Source: Holacanthus passer
Taxonomy: Eukaryota > Chordata > Actinopteri > Pomacanthidae
DNA: 64,000 nt
Direction: 5' to 3'
NCBI GenBank assembly: GCA_025331565.1
Contig: JAFREQ010000015.1
Span: forward strand, 3,596,001 to 3,660,000
The notes beneath the pieces were generated by a model that saw only the letters and a list, made by a program, of their open reading frames with translations, was not told the DNA's origin and ran no database searches. This document shows positions 24,329 to 36,260 of the stretch, one piece after another. Both the position numbers and the translations under genes were made by a program. Each line of letters begins with the position of its first letter. Positions within the stretch are counted from its first letter, which is position 1.

Positions 24329-27300
24329 CTTGGCGGCTGTATGTGGTCTGTCCCCCCTAAGTGACTGGGTTCTTCAGCGGCTCCCCACGGATGTATCTGT
24401 GTGAGAGTGCAATTCGCTCCAAAGCCAGTGTGCAAATGAGCTTCTTCACCCAGTCTACCTGCAAACCTAAGACACACTGACACACCCAGTAATTACTCAT
24501 TTAGAATTAAATACCAGGGAGGGATTTTGGCTTAAGGATCTTTGTGTGGTCTATTCAAGGATGCTGTGCACGGAAAGGGAATCGTAAGCGGGCTCTGTCC
24601 TAAGAGGCTTTGTAACCCTCTATATTTGCTTGTGGTGTTCAGTAGTCTCTAACAGTGGTCCAATGGGTTCTGTTGACTATGCATTTAATGGTGAGACACA
24701 GGAAAAGACACAGAAAGTAGCAGAAAATGCTCTGGAAAGAAAGAAAAAACAAGACACCTTTAAAAAACTGTAATAGTAATGACTTCAAACACGGTAATGT
24801 TTGGTTGGATATTTACATATGATATTGTAACATGTGGATAGAAAATAAAATTGTACTTGGAACCATGAGAAGAATACTGATGAACGATTTTACTGAGGCA
24901 GTCGATATAGTAAACCACGGCTCTAAGACATGGCAGCATATCCACCTGCATCCTCATCTTCTTCTCCTCCCAGTCTCAACAGAGTAGGTATTTCAGAGAG
25001 CTTACTCCTAATCTGTCTGCTTCTTTTTCTGCCCTCGTGTTCTTTTATTCTCTTATTTTACCCTCACTTATCAGTGACCTCCACCTTATGATGACAACTA
25101 CTGTGAACATGATTGCAATTATCATGTATCTTGTTATAACAATATGCAAATGCAATGAAAAGACCATCACAGTGTGATGATATAGAGTACATACCAATTT
25201 GGATGTACTCAAGTTTACTCTAACTTAAAGACTACATTTTCTATGGTATTTGCAAAATGTTTTAATTAGGCAGGCCATAATTGTAATATAATCCAAAATA
25301 CCATTTTACACATCATTGAACTTTCAAATGTAGTCATTTAATAGACATGTGCTTTATCTAACCTAGCTCTGTCTAAACTAATATGTGGTGTGTAGACATG
25401 TCTGCTGTATTTTTTGATATTGAAATATAATGCATTCACGCCTTGAAGAATTTTTTGCTACATTAGAGCTTTACTTAAAAATCATTTTAAATGTGGTTCA
25501 ACAAGTACACTTATTCTGCTTTATTCAGCCACCGAGCATCGACACAAAAATGGAAGAAAAAAAAAGCATACACTTAGGATAACCGCAAAGAACAGAAGCT
25601 GATCATTTTCCCATATTCCAACAGTATATATCTGTCAAATAGAAGACAAGGATTAAGATTAAGATTAAGATCCAATGCAGCATTGGTCGCTAAAATCAAG
25701 AGTCATCACAGAGACTCAGAGGATCAGATCAATGTGGCAACAGAGCTTCTTTCTACTAGCTGGTTTATAAAAAGCCTGAGGAGTATGACCTCAATCATGT
25801 GACAGAACTGAGGTTAAACCCAGGACCAGTGATACAACAGTGATACTACACACACAGGAGGGAAGCCAAAAGATTTTAAGCAAAGGTATTTTCCTGGTTA
25901 AGATAAAATGTACATTGTTGTCTCATCTTATTACAATTCTGGTATTAGACTGAATAAATATATACTGTACAATACTCTATACAGACAGGTGGTCTTCATT
26001 TTTACAGGTGCAATGTGATGCATTGGCCTTTTGCTTCCTCTGTTGCTTTTGGCAGTGACCCTCGGCTACAGCTATGGTGATGTAGGCTAATTCAGTAAGA
26101 TAACCTCCGATAATATTAGCTAATCCTTTCTCAAATGGTCTCAAGCTGTCAGTGCCCTGCACAAGATCAAGGGCTTTGCTTGCTGTCAGAGACCTCCAGA
26201 CTCTTTTGACTTACAAAAGGCCAGGAGGACAAGGAAGGGCCACCAGTGGTTGAATTTGTGGAAAAATGGGGATGAAAAAAAAAAGTGACTGATTGCATCA
26301 AGGAAGGAAAGAATACAAATAAAAGCAATGCTTACTAATATCATCAAATGCTTACTAAAATAATCACCAAACTATAACTTAAATTTAAAATTTTATAGAG
26401 AAAGAGGCATCTTGCCAGTTTAAGACACCTGCCATAAATATCAAATATGTCAGATGTCACTCGTGTTGTAAATGGATCATAGTGTCAGTAAAGCACTTAC
26501 AGTAAGCCTTCTGAGTAGATGAGAAAAGACCATAGGTTTCATCTTTAACCGGGTCAAGGAAGTCACAGAGAGGTAAGCTGAGAGCTCAGGAGTCACTCTA
26601 TGGGTTTCCCATTTACTCTACGGTGGATCCCTGCTGAGACATGTGACTGAGGGACCATCACAAATTAATTCATTCATTCAAAAAATGTGTATGGCAGCAA
26701 CCTTAAACAAACTGTAAAAGCAATATAGGATTAAGCAATACAGTGGCAACAAGGGTGTTTCTAAGAGAGTTATTGAGATATCCAGGCACATACATGCATA
26801 AGAGACATTTCTATATTTCTTCTTCTCTACTCTGTTTGAGATGTTTGATCTTTTTTGATTTAGATGTTTGATCTTTCAGCAGCGTGCTCCCTCAACCTTG
26901 TGAGGATTAGCCTGGCCTGAGGAGGGAGTAAAGGTTAAGATGTGCAGAGCATTCTCATCCTATCTCCCACATGGTCTGCTACGTGGTCTTTACGCAGTCT
27001 GCCTCCAGCCTCTTATGGCCTCCCTCAGGCTCTCAAGCAAGAGGAAGTGGATGGAAAGCATTCCCGGTAGAGCAGCGGGAATTAAATAGAAGAAGGTGGC
27101 AATTCAATAAGCAGGTATTTTTCAGGGAGTGCTTACAAATCAGAGTACACAGAAGCAGCCAAATCACAAAAATAGTCCGGTGCAGTAAACACCTGCCATG
27201 TGCCTCAAGCTTTCTGTTCTTTCTCAATCAGCATCAAGAGAGTGCGTTGTTGTTGTGATGTGCATAGTGCACATATGACCATTAGAGTGAAGCAGGTCAG

Positions 27301-29486
27301 GTGAGTTGGATCAGACAGCAGGGAAGGTGTCCACACAGAGCAGAAGGAAGGCTCAACCATGTAGTGACAGTTTGCTAGAAATACCTGATTAAGAGGTCTC
27401 TGGTTGTAATGAACTATTCTGTCCCAAAAATCAGGCAGAGGCTTGTGGAGTGAATGGAATGAAAGATGATTTCTTGGTGGTCTTCTGTAATCATTCATCC
27501 ACCTGGCAGAACCCAGCTATTTAGAATCAGAATTAGTGGTGAAATGTCCCTTTAACGATATACAGTGCAGGCCAGTAGCACAGGTGGCTGCTACTCACTT
27601 CTTGCTAATCCCATCTCAAACTGTCTCAAACTCAAAGTGTTCTGAATAAAACCACTTAAGTTTCGGTTACAAGTGCAGGTGATTCTGGGAAAACTGTCAG
27701 GGTTCAGTTTTGTTTATGTCTTTAATTAATGTTATTCTAGCATTTCGGAAAATAGACTTGACTGTGACACTTTGACTTTTGCTTTCAACTGTCACTAAAA
27801 AAACCCACTTCCACTCAACATATTTGCGGACACTTGGCGGAACATACCACCATAAAGCAAAGCAAGACGAGCATGAAGGCAGAGAGACACTGATGATGTC
27901 AATGTGAGTGGTACACAGCATGGACCATTAGAACAAGCAGCGTGTGCCCCCTAGGGGACTGTTTTTTTTTTCCTGTGTGCACTACACTCATAATCCCATC
28001 AAAACTAACAGACATTATCTGGTTCTCAAAGGAATCCACCTCATGATGTAACTGTAACTGACACTTGTCAAACAGGCAGCGATGCCTTTAAATAAAAATG
28101 ACAGTTCTGTGTTTTTTATTTTCATAAAGTAAATTTTCTTTTGTTTTCTCCCTTGAAGACACAGTTCTGCAATTTGTGTTTATCTTGATGTTATATTTTA
28201 TAAATAATTCTAATTCATTATTGTCATTCTTATTAACAGTATTATTGATGATTTTTGTTTCATTTTTTTGTAACTTTAAACCTACAATCAGACCATACAT
28301 CTACAATAAGATGGATGTGGATGGTAAATAGACCTAAACACAAGTTTATATATATATTTGGGTAAAATTTCAATTGGTGACAATTTAAAGGAAAAACCTA
28401 TAGAAACCAAAGCATCCAATACAAAATGGCTTTTACTAAATACTCGGATGAGCTAGTGTTGATTTAAACACTTAAAATTGTTTTTAATTTCCTGTCTGTT
28501 TGAAAGTGCTACTCTTCCATACTAAAAGCAGCTAGGTGAAGGAGCTTGGTACCTGGTAAGGATGAAGGGCACCACCCCTCTGCAGTGTTGTGGGCACTGA
28601 CTGATAGGACAACTGGGGACTCCTGGCTAGGCTGATAACACGCTGTGATCTGCTCCTCCTATTTAGGAATACAACATTGACCTGGTTAACAAACATAAGA
28701 ATGGAAAGCTGTAGAAGTTAGAGGGTCAAACATAATAATAAGGCACACAGAATCCTGACTAGTTGCAAACAAATAAGTAAGGAGCAAATCAGGAATAACT
28801 GCTTGTCAGTGAATAGCAGTTCCTCAATAAGTTTGAATCAAAGTATTATTCAAGAATACTACCAGATACCAATGACACTATCTGCAAATATACATTATGA
28901 TTACTTTCTTAATGAAGTGTTACTGGTAAACTCTGAATCTTCTGCAAAGTGGAACAAAAACAATAACTTATTATTACTTCCTTATTACAGTACATACATA
29001 TTACTGGTTACATGGGTACTTGTAGCCACCCAGTTTAAGCAAGTTATCATATCAGAAGCATGCATTATCACATGAAGACCTTACTATTACTTACCATGAT
29101 TGTGTCCCCTCGATTAAGTTGTCTCACAATTAAGTGTCGAGGAGTAACTGAGGTTTTACTCAGAATTAGCTCATACATGACAAACCACAGACAGCAGAAC
29201 TGCATATTATATATCAAATTTATATTAAATCTATAACAACTTGCCTATTACAATGAACAATTATTACATACTACTTTTGCTGGTGTTATTAATGTACACT
29301 AGTCAGAAATGTTATGGCACAATGGACAAACTAATGAAAATGTCCCCAAATACCCTGTAAAAGATCAACTACAATCATATTAAAGGAATGTAAAAAAACA
29401 AAACCAAAAACATTCAACAAGATAATATTCTTCAAATAATCAATACACAGCTCATTTTAGGTTTAGGAATGTGCATAAATGGCATA
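24329..29486. other. 5-kb intergenic gap between grk7 and fbxo36
   Basis: I find no coding exon here. The left part must hold the grk7 promoter, and the right part the fbxo36 3' UTR. A CTCF-like motif is at 27944-27957. A short GATTAA repeat occurs near 25647-25670. I see no intact transposon. Confidence 0.45.
27944..27957 (-). promoter_or_regulatory. CTCF-like motif
   Basis: On the minus strand the 14 bases CCCCTAGGGGGCAC match the CTCF core consensus CCASYAGRKGGCRS with one mismatch. It lies in the gap between the two synteny blocks. Motif evidence only. Confidence 0.35.
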
Positions 29487-32399
29487 TCAATATAGCAGTA
29501 ATCCTGAAACACAGGACATGGACAGGACAGAAGGATCAACTCTTGTCTTGACTGGCTTTCCACTGCAGTCTCCTCTACCATTGTTCAGTGTACTGTTCTG
29601 CACTGGTGTTTCCACAGCACAGTTGGCCTCCAGTGATTGGCCAGACTCAGTCACGCTGGAATCAGAGCCAGCCTCTGGTTCAGGGTGAGGGCCAGGGTCA
29701 TCATCCCAGCAAGAGCTGGCGTCAAAGCCAGTAGCTGTGACAGTGCCAAGGCTTAGATCGGGTATAATGCCAGGGTGAGATTCCTCTTCAGAACCGGATG
29801 TCTTGTCTGAATCTGAGCTTTCATCAGGAGAGTCCTCTGCCTTTGTATCCAGGTCAGAGACTTGTTCTTCCTGTTTCTCCTCAGTCTTCAGCCTTCTGCG
29901 GCTGATCAGCTTCTGCAGCTGTAGCTTGCTGGTGAAGAAGATGCTGCGCCAGCCCACCTCAAGGGCAAGAGACGCCACCTCAGCTGAAAGTGTGTTGCAG
30001 CGCCGCCACACTGCCTGCTCCCAAAACTCCTCTGACCCACATAACTGAGGGGCAGAAGTGAAAAGCATAAAAAATATTACAATAAACATACAGGCTGATT
30101 TTGCTTAATTGATATATTTTCCAATTAATTAATACAATGTATGTATGTAAAATATTAGTTCATATTTAAAAATGGATTATTTATAATGATGTATTCACAC
30201 AAGAGTTGGACAGAAGACAAGATGTACAATGGTGAAACCCTAAATAATAGACTTGATGTTCATCAGGATTAATTTCAGTTTAATTTCAGCAGCATCTCTC
30301 TTTGACTGTGTGTCTCTGGAACTCACCTGCCTGAACCTGCGTGACACTCGTGCAAGCTGACCCACATCCTCTAGTTCTAGATAATTTATTATCCGCAGAA
30401 GTAAGGAGTCAGGGAGGCGCTCCAGATAATCAAAATGGCCTTGGCACAAAGCCTTGGTGTACTGCAAGATCTGACGACCAAAAATCATGCTGACCTCACC
30501 TGGGAAGAAGCCCATTATTTCAGCCATCATCCATATTCAGGCATTCAGTTTACTCTTACATACATTATTCACATAATATATAATATGAATATAGAGTGAT
30601 AAACATTTAATGAACTATATAATAAAAAGATTGTACAGGTCTGCTGTATACAGCACATGCTACAAAGAGCCATGGCTAATTAAAGCCTTAATGATATGCA
30701 CCAATCGATAGGAGCTGGACAGTAATTATTTTAAAAATATTTAATTTATTTAAACAGAATTGACAGAGTATGTTTCCTCTTTTTAACATCACTTTGCAAA
30801 ACAGACACAAACCTGTGAACTGCCCAGTACTTACACACACAAAACCATGATTGAAGCACTTCCAACAGTTAACAGCTTTTTTTGAGGGTACTCAAAAGCA
30901 GTTGTGGCTGGAGTGAGTGTGCCCTGTTGTAATCACCCCTATCTTATACCAATGTGGAGCCACACAAGCACTCAGTTCACAGATCATAGTAACAGACCTT
31001 TTTAACAGCAGACATTTTGGCTTGTCATAGCAAGAACACACAGGTGTACAACTGCATTCCTAGTGAGATAGTGTCAGGGTCCGGTTATTGGGCATGCTGG
31101 CTCACTGGCATGACTGGCATGAGACACTTGCTGGGACTGAGCCATTGTTAGCAAAATGTGTTGCAACTGTGCTTATCCTGCTATGACATATCAAAATATT
31201 TGAAAATGGTCTATTCTGACTGTTTTTGTTGTGCCTTTGTTGAACCACATATGATTATGATATGATGATCTTGCAAATTTCCCCACTGAAGGACGAATAA
31301 AGGTTTATCTTATCTCAGGCCTGTGTTCTTGATATGTGTTTTACATAGCAGACATTTTAACTTATCAAAAGCACTGGTATAACTTTACATGAATGATCTC
31401 TTCTATTCAAGTGTTCCAGTAAACCCTGAAAGTGTGCCAGCGCGCACAATACCAGGACACTGCAACTACTGGAGCTAAATGGAATTAATCATTAATCACC
31501 AGTAATTAATTTAATTATTTACACCTGCTTGTCCTCCTCTTCTATGTCTTCCATGAAAAAGGCCTTTTCACTTATAAGTTACACCCCCTCCCTTAACTGA
31601 GGTGGAAGCAAGTGGCAAATGAAACAGATGGGAAATTAAAATGCTACGATCTGTCTGATGTGTTCAGTTCTAGACACAGTCTTATATGTATGAAGTCCTC
31701 CTCACTCTGCAGCCCAGTGTCATCCAAGAAGTCCTGGTGAGATTCCCTCAGCTCTCCAGGTTTGGAGTACCTGTCCACAGCTCTCACAGAGATCTTCCAC
31801 CATCTCCATATTACCTGTGAATGATCATTCAAAGGATCACTGGTGATACAGATATGTTAAGAAGCTATAAAAACACAGATTTCAACCCTCTATAATTCAG
31901 TACAGTTATTTACATATAATAAAGACAAAGGGATCATAAAACAGACTAACACACATTATAATTCTTATGACATTTCCGTTTAGTATTGCTTTCTGTCAGT
32001 GTAAATTCATTTTCTGTTATCTCCTGTTCTTTTCTTTGTTTATTCTCTTCAAAGCACTACAACTTGTTTCCTGAATCACAAGATCACGAACAGGAAAACA
32101 ACATGTCTAATCAAAGCTGACAGGGAACAGAGTTATCATTAGATTGTTTGCTAGCTAACGTCGATCCAAGTTGTGCCATTAGCAGCTAGCTGCCGTTAAT
32201 GTTAACGTTAGGGTCGTTTAAGCTGATGATGTTGAAAAAAAAAACTTGCTTCTAGTTTCTACCCAGACTTATGACAGTTCTTATCAAAAATATCAGTACT
32301 TACATCCGACTTGGTGACTGCAAAATGGTAGAAACTCTTGCTAGGTGGAGGACCCCGTCCAGACAGCTCAAACAGCGGCTCTGCTAGAAGAAACGCCAT
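29487..32399 (-). CDS. fbxo36: F-box only protein 36 with acidic C-terminal extension
   Basis: Complete minus-strand gene with coding exons 32399-32304, 31814-31706, 30499-30327 and 30044-29487 (936 nt, 311 aa). F-box proteins bring substrates to SCF (SKP1-CUL1-F-box) ubiquitin ligases. The N-terminus MAFLLAEPLFELSGRGPPPS and the exon 2 segment VIWRWWKISVR...KPGE...HQDFLDD match FBXO36 as I know it. The F-box lies at about residues 93-135 (YLERLPDSLLLRIINYLELE). It is followed by SEEFWEQAVWRRC and GWRSIFFTSKLQLQK, where mammalian proteins end soon after, at about 188 aa. Here the reading frame runs on for about 120 residues rich in Glu, Asp and Ser (for example SPDESSDSDKTSGSEEE) with no other recognisable domain. 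All junctions are GT-AG and phases agree. Confidence 0.88.
31275..31315 (+). mobile_element. 3'-tail fragment of a teleost non-LTR retroelement (copy 3)
   Basis: Reverse complement of the copies at 2112 and 23600, with a CTGAAGG variant in place of CTGTGGG. It sits in the intron between fbxo36 exons 2 and 3. On the + strand it contains AATAAA and ends with TTATCTTATCT. Confidence 0.6.
32150..32215. other. GCTAGC/GTTAGC word cluster in fbxo36 intron 1
   Basis: GCTAGCTAACG, AGCAGCTAGC and GTTAACGTTAG words lie within 66 bp, starting about 90 bp downstream of the exon 1 donor. Similar clusters occur next to the first exons of agfg1, the fen1-like gene, mff and stk25. Confidence 0.6.
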
Positions 32400-33000
32400 G
32401 TTGAAGTTTCTGTGTTGTCATGGCAACAGCGCAGACTTTGGAAAGTTAGCATTTAGCTTCTTTTTTGACCAAACGTGAATTATATTAAGAAAACTTAATG
32501 TAACACAACGGTGGACAGGACATGGTTGAGTTTGTACAATAATATTCACGCTTTTTTGATATTATAATGACACCTACAAAATATAGATATAGGGGCATAC
32601 ACTTAGTTTCTTAGTAATATTAGCTAAAAGTAGGCTAATACAACAGCCCTGCAACCAATCTTATGGAGGTTTATAATGATTAGTTTGATTGTTGATTAAA
32701 TCTTTTCACTTTGAAGGTTTAAATAGTTTTGTGTGTATGTTCATTTTCATTTTGGAAGCTTAGTTTGTGGTAGTTATAATGAGGTGTTTCGAGTATTTTA
32801 ACCTCCTCTTATTGATAGAAATTACATGGCTAATAGATCAGCTAAACATTTCAACAACAAAAAAACATTATAACCTTCACAAAAATAGTATTGTTCCACA
32901 GCTGTTAATAAACTGGCAACTAAGTGTATTTAGTCACATCTGTTAGAATACAGACTATTAAAACAAATAGACACTCAAAACTGTAGTTAAAAATCTTTTA
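32400..33000. other. fbxo36 promoter side and intergenic DNA before agfg1 3' end
   Basis: The fbxo36 transcription start should lie just right of 32399. No TATA box is evident. The rest is AT-rich spacer up to the agfg1 polyadenylation region. Confidence 0.4.
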
Positions 33001-33001
33001 A

Positions 33002-33007
33002 TTTATT
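33002..33007 (-). terminator. Candidate polyadenylation signal of agfg1
   Basis: TTTATT on the + strand is AATAAA on the minus strand. It would give agfg1 a 3' UTR of about 1.46 kb (33000-34463), in which I see no other coding sequence. Confidence 0.4.
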
Positions 33008-34430
33008 TATACATATATTTATATATGTACACATTTACTTACCTATACTTGTAAAGACAAGAAACACATTGTCAAATTCATTGTTAGTCATTGGTGGCAC
33101 AATAGAGACCCTAGTAGTCCAGAGTCCCCGGCAGATCCAGTAAAGTAATAATCCCTAGATGAATCTTATCTTTTCCTTTGCCTTATTTTTAAAGCAAACT
33201 GAGAGGAGATAAACATTTCTCCTCACCCTGTTCTTCACTACAAAAGCTTTTGAATCAGAAGGCAAAGAAGACAGATGTCAAGGGAGTGTAGTGAATACAA
33301 CATAACTAACATTTCATAAATATTTTGTTTCCAAATGTTGTGCATATTTTTTGCCTAAGCAGGGTGAATCTGGTTTTCCCCCGTCCAGAGGACAAGTCAC
33401 CGGCAACCATGTGAATAACTACTTCTCTTGTTTTGAGGCAACTCAATTTGAAACACACCCACAACCCTGAAACAGTCTTTCCTTTAGTCTGTGCCGTATT
33501 CATGAAATACAGTGAATTGCTCCTGATGTCTTTAACCAGCAGGAGAGGTTAACAAGAGTATTTTAACAGTGTTTCATAGATCAGGTGGGGTCGTGTAAAA
33601 GGACATAGAAATGCTCATCTTAATGTCTGCACTTCTTGTTTCTTTCCTCTATTTGTGCTCCAGTAGACATGCCGGTCCCTTTCCTGCTAAAACATGTCAA
33701 GTCTCTGCTGGCCTCGAGTTCAAAGAGCTGCCCATAGTTTCAAAATGTAGACCATACTCTTTTCACAATTTCATAGATGTTGGCAATATTCAAAAGATTG
33801 ATTAATAGTCCAGAATCAATGCTGTGTTCCATCCACCTGCTTGGGACGTCATTCTAATTTAAAAAGATGTGGGTTTGGTTGCTTTGGGTTATAGGCAGCT
33901 TGGATCTGGATCTGTGAGTTAATTTTGCACCTTAGTGCCAGTATAGTAGCAATTCTGCTGAAATAAGAAAAAGAAATCCCTTTTGAAAATGAAATACCTG
34001 CATCATCATGGCTGCTTCAAACTACAGACCATGGATTTGGATGGAACCCTGTTAATAATGTTAAAGTGTGTACCCTTACCTATGTAGATAGTTTGTAGTG
34101 GGTTTTTTCCACGAGGTGTGTGTATACTCACCCTTGTTAACTCAGTCCTTGTTATACATAACATGTACTTAATTGTGGTTACAAATGATGATATGCACAG
34201 AGCTTACAGTCATAAACAAAAAAATAAAAGCATATAATGTATTGTATATAGTCCAAACAGTACATTTTTCCCCATAACAGTCCCTTAGTCTTCAATATAG
34301 TCCTTTGTACTCCTTCATAGTGTTGTAAACTTTTTTATGAAAAACAAAAACAAAAAAGCAAGTCTTTTTTTAAAAAACTGTACTGCCTCTAATTGCATGA
34401 CGGAACGGGTGCGTTGAATATGTGCTGCAT

Positions 34431-34446
34431 GCTGCCCTCTGGTGGC
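34431..34446 (-). promoter_or_regulatory. CTCF-like motif just after the agfg1 stop codon
   Basis: Minus-strand GCCACCAGAGGGCAGC contains a perfect match to CCASYAGRKGGCRS. It lies 18 bp downstream of the agfg1 stop. Occupancy is not shown. Confidence 0.4.
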
Positions 34447-34463
34447 GACGACTGGGAGCTGTG

Positions 34464-36218
34464 CTACAGGAAAGGGTTGGTGGATGAACCACCTGAAGGG
34501 AATGACCCGGCTGGAGCTCCTGCCTGAAAAAGGTGCGAGAGAATCAGACACCAACAGAAAACATTACTAGAGTGAGACAATTATCTAATTCATATTAAAT
34601 AGCATGAACAGAAATGTTAATGTTAGTGGTCAAATGTTATCAAATGTTTTCCTAAACTGATAAGGCCAATTCCAGAACACATCCTTTATTTCCTTCTCTG
34701 ACAGTCTTTAAAAAACAAAAGACAACACGTGCTCACCATGAATGGATTATTGGACATGCCAGGGCCAGCCATGGGCTGCCCAAAGGGCGTCATGGAGGGC
34801 TTGTTCTGTCCGTAGACTGGGAATGCAGGGCCTAGGGGTGATACAGGGAAAGGGATTCACAACAGGTTGAGTCTGCTCTGTGTAGCAGTTAGGCAATGGG
34901 TAATAATATTTCATTGCACCAGTTATATCAACAGGCCATAAAAAGCAGGCTATAAAGAGGCAAACATAAAACAATCTTTTTACAATTAACTACACATTGA
35001 GTGTTCTTTTTTTTTTTAATTCTATGGGACTAAGTCTGTAAAGAGCAGGAAAAAAAAATCAACAAGAGAGCCAAGCCCCAGCGTGTCAGATTGTATTCAG
35101 GTGTGAACAGAGCTTTATGAGTGACGTCAGAATTGTTCATTGTGCTTCTGGTCCAGAATTTTGTGCAGAGCAGAAACCTAAAATGTTGTACCCTGAATGC
35201 AACCTTTTATCACTGTGCAGTAGCTGCCACTGACAGATCACTCTTTATGCTGCAGCACGGCTTAAATGCAACTCCTAACGCAGAGATCCAACATGGTGAC
35301 AAAGATTACATAAAATGAATGCCATGGAAACGCTGCACGTGACCTTAATCAATGACAGATACTGCACAGGTGGAACAGGGTAGGAGTGCAGAGGGAATTG
35401 GGAGACCACTAACCATTAGACTGAGGGTGGTAGGCCCCAGGTTGAGAGTAAGGGATGGGAGCCTGGCCAGGGAATTGCTGCTGGAAGTTTCCGCTGAAAC
35501 TGGTCGGGAGGCAGTAGGAAGACGCATTCCCAAAGCCTGCAGGCATGCTCATAGAGCCTGTGCCAAACGAGGCTACAAGACACACACAGCATGTGCGTGC
35601 ACATACACACACAACACACACACACACAAGGAGGAGTAAATTCTAGATACTTCTACTGCAAATCACCAAGCTACTTGACAATGTAACTGGGTTACATCAA
35701 AGTAACACAAATGCCTAAGATTAAAAAAACGTGGCTTATTAAATATTCTAAACTTTAAATGTTTAAATGCACAAACACACCTGCAGGTGGAGCTCTGCCA
35801 TTGGTCTGGAAAGGGTTGGTGGCCATCTCCGGGGCAACAGCTGCACCAACAAAGGGATTTGTGGATGGGACGGCTAGATGAAACACAGGCAGTAAGCTGC
35901 AAAATGAGTCTTCATGCTACATGTGGCAACGTACCACTCTGAAAATCTATTTTCATTCTGTATGCATCACTGTAGTAGCAATCACTATTATCACCTCCAA
36001 AGCCAGGCTGCATGCTGGGTAACACAGGTGGATTCTGGGCTGGTGATGAACCAAGCACTGGTCCAAATATGTTCCTGTAAAGAACATGCCCAGATTAAAC
36101 GTTTTTTCATGTGTTTAACACATGCAGCATGCATGATAAGCATTAATAAACCCTTATAACTGATTCACGGATAATGTAAACATTTTGCAGTTTAGCTTTG
36201 AAAGCAGGGTGTTTGTGT

Positions 36219-36260
<42 letters not shown>

